From positions 55,294-119,293 of the forward strand of contig JAHFTW010000002.1 in assembly GCA_023269235.1 (NCBI GenBank): DNA of 64,000 bases, read 5' to 3'. Positions 1 to 8,801 of this stretch are shown one piece after another. Position numbers and translations under genes: made by a program. Positions within the stretch are counted from its first letter, which is position 1; every line of letters starts with the position of its first letter. Under the pieces are notes generated by a model that saw nothing but the letters and a program-made list of their open reading frames with translations, was not told the DNA's origin and did not search any database. This DNA comes from Thermoplasmata archaeon. GTDB lineage: Archaea > Thermoplasmatota > E2 > JACPAO01 > JAHFTW01.

Positions 1-374
1 GCGGCGGCCACGAACGGCGGCTCGTAGGCGTAGAGCTGCTGCATCGGGACCCCGCCGGCCGCTGCATGGAGTGCGAGGGCCGCGCCCGACGAGAACCCGA
101 CGACGAACGGCTTGCCTCCGGCAGCGGCGCAGACGGCGGCGAGGTCGTCAATCTCTTTTTGGACGGTGTACGTCGGGTTGTCGCCGGAGTCGCCGCGGCC
201 ACGGCGGTCGTAGCTGTACACGGTGAACGATTTGGCGAGGTTCTCGGCCATCTTGCGGGCGAAGACGAACGTGCGAATGGCGAGCGCGCCGGGCACGATG
301 ACGAGCGGCGGGCCGCTTCCGAGTTTGTCGTAGCCGATCTGGGTTCCGTCCTTGCTGGTCACGAAGTTGGTCAT
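1..374 (-). CDS. alpha/beta hydrolase (partial, runs off window start)
   Basis: Translation MTNFVTSKDGTQIGYDKLGSGPPLVIVPGAL...YDRRGRGDSG...VGFSSGAALALHAA, a typical alpha/beta hydrolase N-terminal region; start overlaps upstream stop (ATGA). Confidence 0.8.
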   Translation of the reverse strand, partial: MTNFVTSKDGTQIGYDKLGSGPPLVIVPGALAIRTFVFARKMAENLAKSFTVYSYDRRGRGDSGDNPTYTVQKEIDDLAAVCAAAGGKPFVVGFSSGAALALHAAAGGVPMQQLYAYEPPFVAA

Positions 375-763
375 GCGGATTCCTCCTTGGCGATGGCGAC
401 GGCCTGCTTGAGCAGACGCACCAGTTTGACCTTTGGCACGGCGCCGGGCTTCGTGAGCTTGACGGCGCGGTACGTGGCACTCGTGCTGGGCTCGAAGAGT
501 CCGTCCGCGTCGTCGATGCGGGCGCCGCGCGTCAGGCCGAGCGAGGCGTGCCTTGTGAAGATGGAGACGTGCGCGAAGCCGACGCCGTCCTTCACGGCCC
601 ACGTCGGCATCTGGTGGTACAGGTCCTCCTCGGCGTCCTTCACGGTGGAGCGGATGAGGTCGGCGAGCCAGCGGCCAGCTTCTCCGGGCTCGCCGAGCCC
701 GGCCTCAAGAACGCGCTCGACCTTGGGATTGCGTTTTTGCGGATCCTTGAGGCGGAACGTCAT
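371..763 (-). CDS. DUF1801 / YdhG-like small protein
   Basis: ORF 130 aa; pattern (DLYHQMPTWAVKDGVGFAHVSIFTRHASLGL) resembles DUF1801. Confidence 0.65.
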   Translation of the reverse strand: MTFRLKDPQKRNPKVERVLEAGLGEPGEAGRWLADLIRSTVKDAEEDLYHQMPTWAVKDGVGFAHVSIFTRHASLGLTRGARIDDADGLFEPSTSATYRAVKLTKPGAVPKVKLVRLLKQAVAIAKEESA

Positions 764-772
764 GCGGACACC

Positions 773-1315
773 TTAGAACGGAAGTTCTTGCTCGACGAGG
801 CGCTGCAGATTGTCGAGGCTCTGGCCCCATCCGATGGGGGCGCCGTCGGCGGCAGGGCCGGGCGGGATGCCTTCCTGGACGACGGAGACCTCGGTGCCGC
901 CCTTGACGGGCTTGAACGTGATGGTGGTCCGCATGTCGCCCTGCATGGCGGGGTCGTCGGTCTCGAAGAAGTTCGTGTGGACGAGGCGCTCGAAGGGCTT
1001 CATTTCGATGTAGCGGCCGCCGAACGTCTCGCTCCAACTGCGGTTGATGGTGGAGAACGACATGCGGAAGCCTCCGCCGACCTTGGCGTCCATGTTGTGG
1101 ACCTTGCCGGTGAAGCCGTGCCGCGGGAGCCACTTCGCGTACGCGTCGGGGTCGGTGAAGCAGTGCCAAATCCGTTCGGGCAGGGCCTTGAAGACCCGGT
1201 TAAGGTGAACGGTCACGGTCGTCGGTTGCACACGCTTCGTTTTGGATGCGATGGCTTTGGGTGGCAAACGGTCACGTTCCTGTTGCAACGGGCAGGAGGG
1301 CACGGACGCGGGCAT
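773..1315 (-). CDS. SRPBCC (AHSA1-like) protein
   Basis: FKALPERIWHCFTDPDAYAKWLPR...FETDDPAMQGDMRTTITFKPVKGGTEVSVVQEGIP, typical AHSA1/SRPBCC. Confidence 0.85.
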   Translation of the reverse strand: MPASVPSCPLQQERDRLPPKAIASKTKRVQPTTVTVHLNRVFKALPERIWHCFTDPDAYAKWLPRHGFTGKVHNMDAKVGGGFRMSFSTINRSWSETFGGRYIEMKPFERLVHTNFFETDDPAMQGDMRTTITFKPVKGGTEVSVVQEGIPPGPAADGAPIGWGQSLDNLQRLVEQELPF

Positions 1316-1667
1316 CGCGCAACCACAAGCCGCCCCACAAGAAGAACGCCAGGTAGATTGGGAACAGCACCGTGCTGAACAGTGGCTTCTCCACGCGCAT
1401 GTTGATCGCGATGGCGCCGCCGAAGTACGCCGTCAGCAAGACGGCCCCGAGGGCGGCGGTGCGCGGGATGAGACTCACCGCGAGGAAGATAGCCTCGAGA
1501 ATGCCGACCACGACGAGCATGTCTGCGGGCAGCCCGAGCTCCCCCGCGGTGGCCACGGCGTGTTGCTCTTTCGTGACGTGAAGGACGGTATCGAAGAGCA
1601 TGAACGAAGCGAACAGACCCGTGAGGACCCAGCTCGTGATGCGGACTTGTTTGCGGTCGAAGTTCAC
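1272..1667 (-). CDS. DoxX-like small membrane protein
   Basis: GTG start at 1667; SWVLTGLFASFMLFDTVLH...LGLPADMLVVVGILEAIFLAVSLIPRTAALGAVLLTAYFGGAIA, DoxX-like 4-TM pattern. Confidence 0.75.
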   Translation of the reverse strand: MNFDRKQVRITSWVLTGLFASFMLFDTVLHVTKEQHAVATAGELGLPADMLVVVGILEAIFLAVSLIPRTAALGAVLLTAYFGGAIAINMRVEKPLFSTVLFPIYLAFFLWGGLWLRDARVRALLPVATGT

Positions 1668-2620
1668 GCAGTTTCCCCCAACACTTTGGCCATGTGTCCA
1701 AGATTGCTGATGACGCCGTCGCGGCTGCCCTCGGTGAACTCGACGCTTGCCATGGGGCCCTGGGTGAAGGTCATCTTGGTGCCCATCACGCCGGGTTGCA
1801 TGGTTGGGCATTCCTCCAATTCGATGGTCACCGAGATCGGGTATGGTTTCTCGCCTGGACCAAGGAAAATGTCGAACATCCATTCCTGCACGAGGCGCTG
1901 ATTCGCAACGACTTCGAGGTAGGTGCCGTGGTTGTGCAACTCTCCGTGCTCGCGATTGGACATGGTGATGTCGTATTTGCCGCCGACTTTGACGTCCAGC
2001 GTGTTGACCTTGAATGCGTACCCCATCGCCTGCGCGCCGGGGCCCCACCACTTCGCGAGGCCCTCCTTCGTTGTCCACATTTGGTAGACCTTGCTCGTGG
2101 GGGCGTTGAAGTAGCGCACCAAGCGGAAGCCCTCGCCCGGGCCGGGCCGCTCGATTTCTTCCGCCAAACGATCGGCCACCATCGCGAAGCCGGCCGCGGC
2201 ACCTTCGGGCTGGTAGGGCCCTTGCTTGGGGAAGGGTCCGTGCGTGACTTTGAGGCGCGTGCCGCCGTTTTCCGGGATGAACTCCAAGGTCCCGGTGGCC
2301 TCCAGCCCGGACCCGTCCGGCCAGATGTCGCGCGTCACGATTTTCTTGTTGGGGACGATTTCGACGTAGGTCCAAATGGCCGTCCAGGGTTGGGTGCGGT
2401 GGCTGATGCGCAACTGGCCGCCGACCTTGAACTCCAAACGGTCCACCTTGCCCTCTCCAACGGGCCAGAAGAACTTCGGGAGCAGGGCGGGGTCGGACCA
2501 CGCCTTGAACACCTTCTCCGGGCTGGCCTTGAACCAACGCTCGACGTGCACCGTGCGGTCCTTGACCTGGCCTTTCGCGGGCTCAGTGATGCCCTGGATG
2601 TGCTGCTTGCGCGCGACCAC
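1664..2620 (-). CDS. two-domain SRPBCC (AHSA1-like) protein
   Basis: Two tandem AHSA1 units in one 318-aa ORF (FKASPEKVFKAWSDPALLPKFFWP; FNAPTSKVYQMWTTKEGLAKWWGP). Confidence 0.85.
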   Translation of the reverse strand: MVARKQHIQGITEPAKGQVKDRTVHVERWFKASPEKVFKAWSDPALLPKFFWPVGEGKVDRLEFKVGGQLRISHRTQPWTAIWTYVEIVPNKKIVTRDIWPDGSGLEATGTLEFIPENGGTRLKVTHGPFPKQGPYQPEGAAAGFAMVADRLAEEIERPGPGEGFRLVRYFNAPTSKVYQMWTTKEGLAKWWGPGAQAMGYAFKVNTLDVKVGGKYDITMSNREHGELHNHGTYLEVVANQRLVQEWMFDIFLGPGEKPYPISVTIELEECPTMQPGVMGTKMTFTQGPMASVEFTEGSRDGVISNLGHMAKVLGETA

Positions 2621-2622
2621 GA

Positions 2623-3081
2623 TTAAGCCTCCAAGCGTTTGGCGAGCTTGTCAAAGCAGGCGCCCCACCCGGCGGTGGCCCCGGTGTGATGCTCGCTGGG
2701 AACGCCATCCATGACGACGGTCATGCGCGTCTGCTTGGTCCCCACGGGCGTGAACGTGACATCGATGAGGAACGACTTGTCGGGGGCGCCTGACACAAGG
2801 CGGCGCGGTTTGTCGAGGACGTGGAAGACGCCGCTGTTCGGCATCTCCTGGCCGTTGTCGAGCGGCATGAAGAACGCGACCTTGCCTCCGACGCGGACCT
2901 CGAAGGTTTGAATCTTCAAGTCGGCTTTGCCCGGGTTCATCCATTTCGCGTACCGCGTCGGATCCGTCCACTGCTCCCAAAGACGCTCCGGAGTGGCGTC
3001 GAAGACCCGCTCGAGCTTGAGCTTCGGCGGTTTGGCGGGGACGGTCTTGGTCGGGGCGGCGGGCGGGGTCTTGCTCGTCAT
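2623..3081 (-). CDS. SRPBCC (AHSA1-like) protein
   Basis: FDATPERLWEQWTDPTRYAKWMNPGKADLK...MTVVMDGVPSEHHTGATAGWGACFDKLAKRL. Confidence 0.85.
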   Translation of the reverse strand: MTSKTPPAAPTKTVPAKPPKLKLERVFDATPERLWEQWTDPTRYAKWMNPGKADLKIQTFEVRVGGKVAFFMPLDNGQEMPNSGVFHVLDKPRRLVSGAPDKSFLIDVTFTPVGTKQTRMTVVMDGVPSEHHTGATAGWGACFDKLAKRLEA

Positions 3082-3392
3082 GATTCATCATCCTCCAGGG
3101 CTTGCTCGAGGCGGTCGAAGGCGGCGTTCCAGCGGGCCTTGGATTCTTGAATCCACTTGTCCGCGCGTTCTAGGCCGTGGGCCCGCAGGCGAACGTGCCG
3201 GCTTCGACCGTGCTTGCGTGTTGCCACAAGACCCGCCTCCTCGAGGACCCGGACATGCTTCTGCACCGCCATGAGGGTGATGGGGAGCGGCGACGCGAGG
3301 TCGCTGAGCGTCCTCTCGCCCGCCTCCAGCGCTGCCAACAGGTGGCGGCGCGTGGGGTCGGCGAGCGCGGAGAAGGCCCGGTCCAGATCCAT
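3078..3392 (-). CDS. ArsR-family winged-helix regulator
   Basis: FSALADPTRRHLLAALEAGERTLSDLASPLPITLMAVQKHVRVLEEAGLVATRKHGRSRHVRL; ArsR pattern, 4-nt overlap with SRPBCC gene. Confidence 0.9.
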   Translation of the reverse strand: MDLDRAFSALADPTRRHLLAALEAGERTLSDLASPLPITLMAVQKHVRVLEEAGLVATRKHGRSRHVRLRAHGLERADKWIQESKARWNAAFDRLEQALEDDES

Positions 3393-3454
3393 GCTAAACC
3401 GTTAGGTTGAGCTTCTTTGTAAGCCTTTTCGTGGGGCTCCCTGCTGCCGATATC

Positions 3455-3910
3455 GTGGCAACCAGCAAGAAGACCGCGAAGCCGAAGGCCAAGGCCATCC
3501 CGGTGCGCGGAGGCGGAACGGGCGGCACCGGAGCGACGTCCGGCGTGAAGGACGGCATGGACACCACCTACTACCCCAATGGGCAAGTGAAGGAAGTCGG
3601 CCAGCGCGTCGGGGGCAAGAAGCAAGGCCCGTGGACGGTGTACCACCAGGACGGAACGGTGTGGAGCACGGGCACGTACGACCACGGAGTCGAGCATGGG
3701 CGGTTCATCTGGAACGCCAAGAACGGAGTCCTCCGGCAAGCGGGCTCCTTCGACCACGGCGTCCAGACCGGTCTGTGGAAGCGCTACCGCGGCGGAACCG
3801 GCGTCCTCTACGACTCCGGCACATGGGAAAACGGCAAGCGCGTCGGCAAGTGGACGACGTACGACAAGGATGGCGCCGTCAAGAAGATTCAGACGTTCAA
3901 GCCGAAGTGA
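3455..3910 (+). CDS. MORN-variant (YwqK-like) repeat protein
   Basis: Repeated YYPNGQVKEVGQRVGGKKQGPWTVYHQDGTVWSTGTYDHGVEHGRF units; GTG start proposed. Confidence 0.7.
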   Translation: MATSKKTAKPKAKAIPVRGGGTGGTGATSGVKDGMDTTYYPNGQVKEVGQRVGGKKQGPWTVYHQDGTVWSTGTYDHGVEHGRFIWNAKNGVLRQAGSFDHGVQTGLWKRYRGGTGVLYDSGTWENGKRVGKWTTYDKDGAVKKIQTFKPK

Positions 3911-3916
3911 ACCGCT

Positions 3917-4318
3917 TCAACGCTTTTTTGCCGCCCTGCCGCCCATGTCTCTCGCCACGTCCTGCATCATCGCAAGCCGCAACTTAACGAGCCGCATCAC
4001 GAGCGCGACGGGGATGGGTTTGTCGTGCGGGAACTGGATGGAGCCGACGCCCAACTTGTAGCCCTTCACGGCGGCGGGGTGGGCCTGGAAGAAGGCGGGA
4101 CCGACCATGTGGAGCGTCGCATGCTGCGCGGCGGCGCCGAAGAAGACGACCGGTTTCCCGCCCAGCTTGTAGACGGGGACGCCGTAGCTGATGCCCTCGA
4201 CCGCCTCCGGGGCGGCGGCGAGGATGGCGGACCGCAGGACGTCAAGCTGGTTCTGCACAGGCCTTGGCCACTGGGCGAGGAACCGCGCGACGTCGGGCGA
4301 GGGCGTCGTGGAACTCAC
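3917..4318 (-). CDS. DUF1801 protein
   Basis: PRPVQNQLDVLRSAILAAAPEAVEGISYGVPVYKLGGKPVVFFGAAAQHATLHMVG. Confidence 0.8.
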   Translation of the reverse strand: MSSTTPSPDVARFLAQWPRPVQNQLDVLRSAILAAAPEAVEGISYGVPVYKLGGKPVVFFGAAAQHATLHMVGPAFFQAHPAAVKGYKLGVGSIQFPHDKPIPVALVMRLVKLRLAMMQDVARDMGGRAAKKR

Positions 4319-4884
4319 TTTGTCTTGCCGCCCACGCGGTCGTAGGCGGCCTGTAGCCCCTTGACGTCCAATTTGACCATGCCCATCATGGCCTGGAAGA
4401 CGGCGCCGACCTTCTTCGGGTCGGGGTCGCTGGTCAGGCGCAGGAACGCCTCCGGGACGATCTGCCAGGTGAGGCCGAACTTGTCGTCAATCCAGCCGCA
4501 CCGGCTTGGCGTTCCGCCGTCGCCCTCGAGGGCGTTCCACAAGCGGTCCACTTCCTTCTGGTCCTTGCAGACGACGAAGAAGGAGAACGCGGGGCTGTGC
4601 TTGTACATCGGGCCGCCGTTGAGCGCCATCACCTTCTGGCCGGCGAGCGTGAACGTGCCGCCCATCGGCCCCATGCCATCCACGCGCGAGCCGGGGAACA
4701 GGCCGACGTAGTAGCGGGCGGCTGCCTCGCAGTTGTTGTCGAACCAGAGGAACGGGGTGATGCTGCGCACGGAGGACCCCGCCGGCGCTGGTTTGGCCTT
4801 CGCGACAAAGCTCGGAGGAGACGCCTTGGTTTTCTTGGCGACGGCCTTGCGCGCCGTCTTCTTGGCGGGTCGCTTCGTCGCCAT
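4315..4884 (-). CDS. VOC/PhnB-like glyoxalase-fold protein with Lys/Ala-rich N-terminal tail
   Basis: ITPFLWFDNNCEAAARYYVGLFPGSRVDG...AFSFFVVCKDQKEVDRLWNALEGDG...CGWIDDKFGLTWQIVP, PhnB-like. Confidence 0.85.
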   Translation of the reverse strand: MATKRPAKKTARKAVAKKTKASPPSFVAKAKPAPAGSSVRSITPFLWFDNNCEAAARYYVGLFPGSRVDGMGPMGGTFTLAGQKVMALNGGPMYKHSPAFSFFVVCKDQKEVDRLWNALEGDGGTPSRCGWIDDKFGLTWQIVPEAFLRLTSDPDPKKVGAVFQAMMGMVKLDVKGLQAAYDRVGGKTK

Positions 4885-5370
4885 CTACTTTCCTCCCGAC
4901 AGGCCGATGAGCATCCCACCCGGCTCGCGCACGGTGGCGATGACGACGCCCGGCATGATCTCGTTGGGCGCCATGATGGGCTGCGCCCCGGCGCGGACAG
5001 CCTTCGCGAAGGCGGCTTGGCAGTCGGCGACGTGCACGGTCGGTGTGCTGTGCGGCACCTCACCCGGTCCGAGGCCGCGCACGCCGCCTCCGCCCTGCTC
5101 GGAGAACGCGAACAGGTGGTAGTCCCCTGCAGGGGACGGGAACGCGGGGCGGAACGTCCAGCCGAACGCCTTCGCGGCCCACGCCTTGGTGGCGAGCGGG
5201 TCGCTGGTGGCGAGCTCGGTGTGGGTAATCCATCCATAAAGGCCCTGCGTCGGCGTGTGCCGGCCAGGCGCCTTGGGTTGGGGGACCTTGCGGGCTGGCG
5301 CCTTTCGCACGGCGGCCTTGGCCGGATTGGTGGTCTTCTTCGCGCTCTTGCGGACAGGGGTCTTGGCCAT
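4885..5370 (-). CDS. VOC-family protein with Lys/Ala/Pro-rich N-terminal tail
   Basis: MAKTPVRKSAKKTTNPAKAAVRKAPARKVP then WITHTELATSDPLATKAWAAKAFGWTF; VOC pattern. Confidence 0.8.
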   Translation of the reverse strand: MAKTPVRKSAKKTTNPAKAAVRKAPARKVPQPKAPGRHTPTQGLYGWITHTELATSDPLATKAWAAKAFGWTFRPAFPSPAGDYHLFAFSEQGGGGVRGLGPGEVPHSTPTVHVADCQAAFAKAVRAGAQPIMAPNEIMPGVVIATVREPGGMLIGLSGGK

Positions 5371-5588
5371 GGTGCGCCGGCGCCGGCGGGGCCGGCAAGT
5401 AGCAAGCCGGCTTTGGTGCTTGAACCTGACTGACCCCTGCGACGGGTCGTCGGCACGGCGACCTCGACGGGTCCTCTTCCAAGCCAGCGACGCCCGCAGG
5501 TGCATGTGACGGCAACGGAATGGCCTTCGCCCTCGACGCCCTGCTCAGCCCGCCCACGGACCCCAATCGCGCCGCTGGGTCGCGACGG

Positions 5589-6893
5589 TCATCCGGCCGG
5601 CTCGGGCCCCTTCGTTCCGCCGATGGGCTCGTCCCCCGGCTCCGGAGGCGACGCCGTCGTGTCCTCGGGGACATCCGGCTCCACCGGCTTCGCCGACGAG
5701 GCGCCTGCCAGCGTGGATCGCTTGGCGAACGGGCGCGCGAGCGGGGGTGCCGCATCGCGCAAGGCGAGGTGCTCCGGACTGGTGATCTCGATGCCGGCTT
5801 CGCCGAACAGGTCGAGCACGCGCTCGATGAGTTTGGAGCGGATGGCGACCATGACGCGCGGGTCGGCCACGAAGGCGTGAAGCGTGTAGGAGACTGCGAA
5901 GTCGCCCAGCTCCTCCTGGAAGATGCGCGGTTCCGGATCGGCGAGGACGCCCTCCTGCTTGGCCGCCTGCTTCAGGAGGCTGTGGACCTCGCGCCACGGG
6001 ACCTCGTAGCCCAGCCCGATGCGGACCTCGACGGCCACGCCATTGCCGCCCGCGTCCGCGCTGTAGTTGGTCATCGGCCCGGCCATGACGAGCTGGTTCG
6101 GGATGGCGATCTCCTCGTTCTTGATGGTGCGGACGCGGGTCACGAACAGGGTCCGCTCGATGACGTCCCCCGTGATGTCGTGGATGCGCACCCGGTCGCC
6201 GCGGTCGAAGCCCCTCGTGTAGGTCAGGACGATGCCGGCGACGGCGTTGCCGATGGCGCTGCTGGCGCCCAAGCTCACCAGGGCGCCCACGAAGATGGCG
6301 ATGCCCTGGAACCCAGAGGTGCCGCTGCCGGGCAGGAGCGGGAAGATGAGGATGGCGACGAGGATGACGATGGCCATGCGCACCAGGCCGTAGGTCTGGC
6401 GGGCCCAGCTTTTGTCGAACTTGGGAAGGCGGATGCGGCCCTTGCGGATCTCCTCAAACATCCACCGCACGGCGCCGAGGAGAATCCGGAACACGACGAC
6501 GAGGAGCACGATGTTGGCCAAGTTCGGCAGGAACGCGACGAAGCCTGCCCCCAGCCCGCGCGCGGAGGCGGTGAAGAAGCTCCAGGCGGCGTCGAGGAGG
6601 ACGTCTCCGCCGGGGAGCACGAGGGCGAGGAGAAACGGCCAGGCGAGCAGAAGCACGAAGCGCCACATCCACAGCGCCGCGCGGTTGCCGAGTTTCCGCA
6701 GTTCGAGAAGCCACCCCGAACCCATGATCTGCATCGACCCGAGGCGCAGCGGCTTCGCGGAGCCCGGGCCCTCCTTGACCACCGCCTCCTGCCAGTGGCG
6801 AAACAGGATGGAGCCAAGACGCCACAGGGCCGCGAGGGCAGCCGTCATCGCCGCCGCCAGGAGCAGGCCGATGGGCCAGGAGAATGCGACCAT
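5589..6893 (-). CDS. MscS-family mechanosensitive channel
   Basis: VSLGASSAIGNAVAGIVLTYTRGFDRGDRVRIHDITGDVIERTLFVTRVRTIKNEEIAIPNQLVM, MscS pore/beta-domain signature; N-terminal TM helices. Confidence 0.92.
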   Translation of the reverse strand: MVAFSWPIGLLLAAAMTAALAALWRLGSILFRHWQEAVVKEGPGSAKPLRLGSMQIMGSGWLLELRKLGNRAALWMWRFVLLLAWPFLLALVLPGGDVLLDAAWSFFTASARGLGAGFVAFLPNLANIVLLVVVFRILLGAVRWMFEEIRKGRIRLPKFDKSWARQTYGLVRMAIVILVAILIFPLLPGSGTSGFQGIAIFVGALVSLGASSAIGNAVAGIVLTYTRGFDRGDRVRIHDITGDVIERTLFVTRVRTIKNEEIAIPNQLVMAGPMTNYSADAGGNGVAVEVRIGLGYEVPWREVHSLLKQAAKQEGVLADPEPRIFQEELGDFAVSYTLHAFVADPRVMVAIRSKLIERVLDLFGEAGIEITSPEHLALRDAAPPLARPFAKRSTLAGASSAKPVEPDVPEDTTASPPEPGDEPIGGTKGPEPAG

Positions 6894-6949
6894 GCCGGGG
6901 CATGGCCCAGGTGCCGGTTAAAGACCTCTGAACCCCGGGAGACTCGCCG

Positions 6950-7444
6950 CTACGTCCTGAACTCGGGGCTGCCCGCGCCCCACCCGGGCAGGTCGCATGA
7001 CTGCCCCAGCCAGGAACGCAGCTGCGCCTCGTCGTACTCCGCGTCGTTGTGGATGTGGAGACCCCGCGCCTGCACGAAGGCCGTGACGGGCGGCGCCGGG
7101 TCGAGGCCACGGGCGTACAAGGCGACAGCGACGTAGCCCTTGAACGACCAGAGCGCCATGAGCCAGCCCTGGCCAGGCCGACCGTAGAAGGGGACGCCCA
7201 ACGGCTGCGACGGCTTGCGCCACTTGGCGTGGCGCTGGATGCCGGGGATGGTCTTGCCGATGAGGGCGTCGATGCGCTTCACGAGGGCCTTGTGCTCCGG
7301 CTTGACCGCGTCGAGCCAAGCCTGGACGTCGGCGCCGCCGTCGGCCTTGGCAGGCTTGGCCTTCTTGGTGGCCTTCGCGGCGGCGGGGCGCGCGACTTTC
7401 TTCGCGGACTTCTTTGCGGCGGGCTTGCGGGATGGAGAAGCCAT
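6950..7444 (-). CDS. DUF1801 protein with Lys/Ala-rich N-terminal tail
   Basis: MASPSRKPAAKKSAKKVARPAAAKATKKAKPAKAD then DUF1801-like KALVKRIDALIGKTIPGIQRHAKWRKPSQPLGVPFYGRPGQGWLMALWSFKGYVAVALY. Confidence 0.75.
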   Translation of the reverse strand: MASPSRKPAAKKSAKKVARPAAAKATKKAKPAKADGGADVQAWLDAVKPEHKALVKRIDALIGKTIPGIQRHAKWRKPSQPLGVPFYGRPGQGWLMALWSFKGYVAVALYARGLDPAPPVTAFVQARGLHIHNDAEYDEAQLRSWLGQSCDLPGWGAGSPEFRT

Positions 7445-7497
7445 GGCGCCGGCCAACCGTGGCTCCGGCTTGAACCTGTCCTCGCGCTGCGGAGAGA

Positions 7498-8004
7498 CTA
7501 CGACTTGCCCCAGCCTGGGATGGCGGCTGCCTGCTTGAGCCACGTCGCCATCTGCGCCTCGTCGAGGTCGCCTTCGTGGACGTCGATCCAACGTCCGGCT
7601 TTTCCTTCGCCGCCAGGCGGGACCGGCCGCAACGACGTGCCGAGGAAGAAGGTCGCCTTGACGGCGTTCGTAAACACGTGGAACGCGAAGAACCAGCCCT
7701 GGCCCTCCACGCCATAGAAGGGCGAGTTCCACTTCACGGCCTTGCGGACCCCAGGGACATGCTTTACGACGAGGGCATCGAGCCGGCGCGCGACGTCGCG
7801 CTTCCAGCCCGGGATGGCCGCGATGTAGGCCTGCACCGGGGCGTCGCCGTCGGCCATCTCGACCTGCGGGTTGCCGCCCGCCAGGAGACGAGGCTGGGCT
7901 ACTGCTTTGGCCGGCGTCTTGGCCATCGCGGCGCGCGGGACGGACGTCTTCGCCGCGGCCTTCGCGGACGTGGCAGCCTTCTTGGTCGTCTTCTTGGCGG
8001 GCAC
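7498..8004 (-). CDS. DUF1801 protein with Lys/Ala-rich N-terminal tail
   Basis: PAKKTTKKAATSAKAAAKTSVPRAAMAKTPAKA then DVARRLDALVVKHVPGVRKAVKWNSPFYGVEGQGWFFAFHVFTNAVKATFFLG; GTG start proposed. Confidence 0.75.
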   Translation of the reverse strand: MPAKKTTKKAATSAKAAAKTSVPRAAMAKTPAKAVAQPRLLAGGNPQVEMADGDAPVQAYIAAIPGWKRDVARRLDALVVKHVPGVRKAVKWNSPFYGVEGQGWFFAFHVFTNAVKATFFLGTSLRPVPPGGEGKAGRWIDVHEGDLDEAQMATWLKQAAAIPGWGKS

Positions 8005-8101
8005 GCCAGGAGACCCGGGCCTCGCCAGATGAACCTCACGGCCGAGGCGGTCGTGCACGTCCCCGAAGCCCTTATCGCGGCGCCCCAAGGTCGGTGCCCG
8101 C

Positions 8102-8551
8102 ATGCGCGTCACCTCCTACGTCGACATTCAGGCTCCCCCGAAGGCGGTGTGGGCCGTCGTGAGCGACATCGAGCGCCTTCCCGGCCGCGTCAAGGGCATC
8201 CTGAAGGTGGAGGCCGTGGACCGCCCCAAGACAGGTCTGGTAGGGTTCAAGTGGCGCGAGACGCGGAAGCTGTTCGGAAAAGAAGCCACCGCCGTCATGT
8301 GGATCACGGACGCCAAGGCCCCCAGCCACTACGAGAAGCGCGGCGAGGAGCGCGGGGTCGTCTACACGACGCGAATCGGCGTGTCCTCCACCCCGGACGG
8401 GTCGCGGTTGACCATGTACTGGCAGGGCATCCCGCAAGCGTTCGGAGCGAAGGTGATGCTTGCGCTCATGGCGCCCCTCATCAAGAGCGCCACGCGCAAG
8501 GCCCTGCGCGACGACCTCGCCGACATCAAGGCCGCCGTCGAGGCCGCGTAG
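8102..8551 (+). CDS. SRPBCC polyketide-cyclase/dehydrase-like protein
   Basis: MRVTSYVDIQAPPKAVWAVVSDIERLPGRVKGILKVE; SRPBCC pattern. Confidence 0.85.
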   Translation: MRVTSYVDIQAPPKAVWAVVSDIERLPGRVKGILKVEAVDRPKTGLVGFKWRETRKLFGKEATAVMWITDAKAPSHYEKRGEERGVVYTTRIGVSSTPDGSRLTMYWQGIPQAFGAKVMLALMAPLIKSATRKALRDDLADIKAAVEAA

Positions 8552-8606
8552 CGCACTTGGCGTCGCGGCAAACCGGAAGCTGGCCCGTGCGCCGACGAAG
8601 GCCGGG

Positions 8607-8624
8607 TTTACCGCACCTTGTAGT
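8607..8624. repeat. candidate attL core of an integrated element
   Basis: TTTACCGCACCTTGTAGT matches TTTACCTGACCTTGTAGT at 44326-44343 (same orientation, 2 internal mismatches); both encode YKVR-stop on the minus strand. Confidence 0.65.
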
Positions 8625-8801
8625 GAGTGTCGGCGCCGTTGCTGACAATTCGCCTACAACACGGTCACTGATGGTCGCTTGCCCGGGTCCTTGTTAGGGG
8701 CAAGAACTACCGAACCACGTGGAAGGTAAATGGCTGATGCCGTACAGACTATGCAAGTAGCGATGCTGCAATTTCGACGCCGTTTCCATTGTCTTAGCCA
8801 G

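Noticed and set aside
5520-7136. 538-aa plus-strand ORF
   Set aside because: Antisense to MscS channel; Asp/Glu/His-rich shadow composition, no motif.
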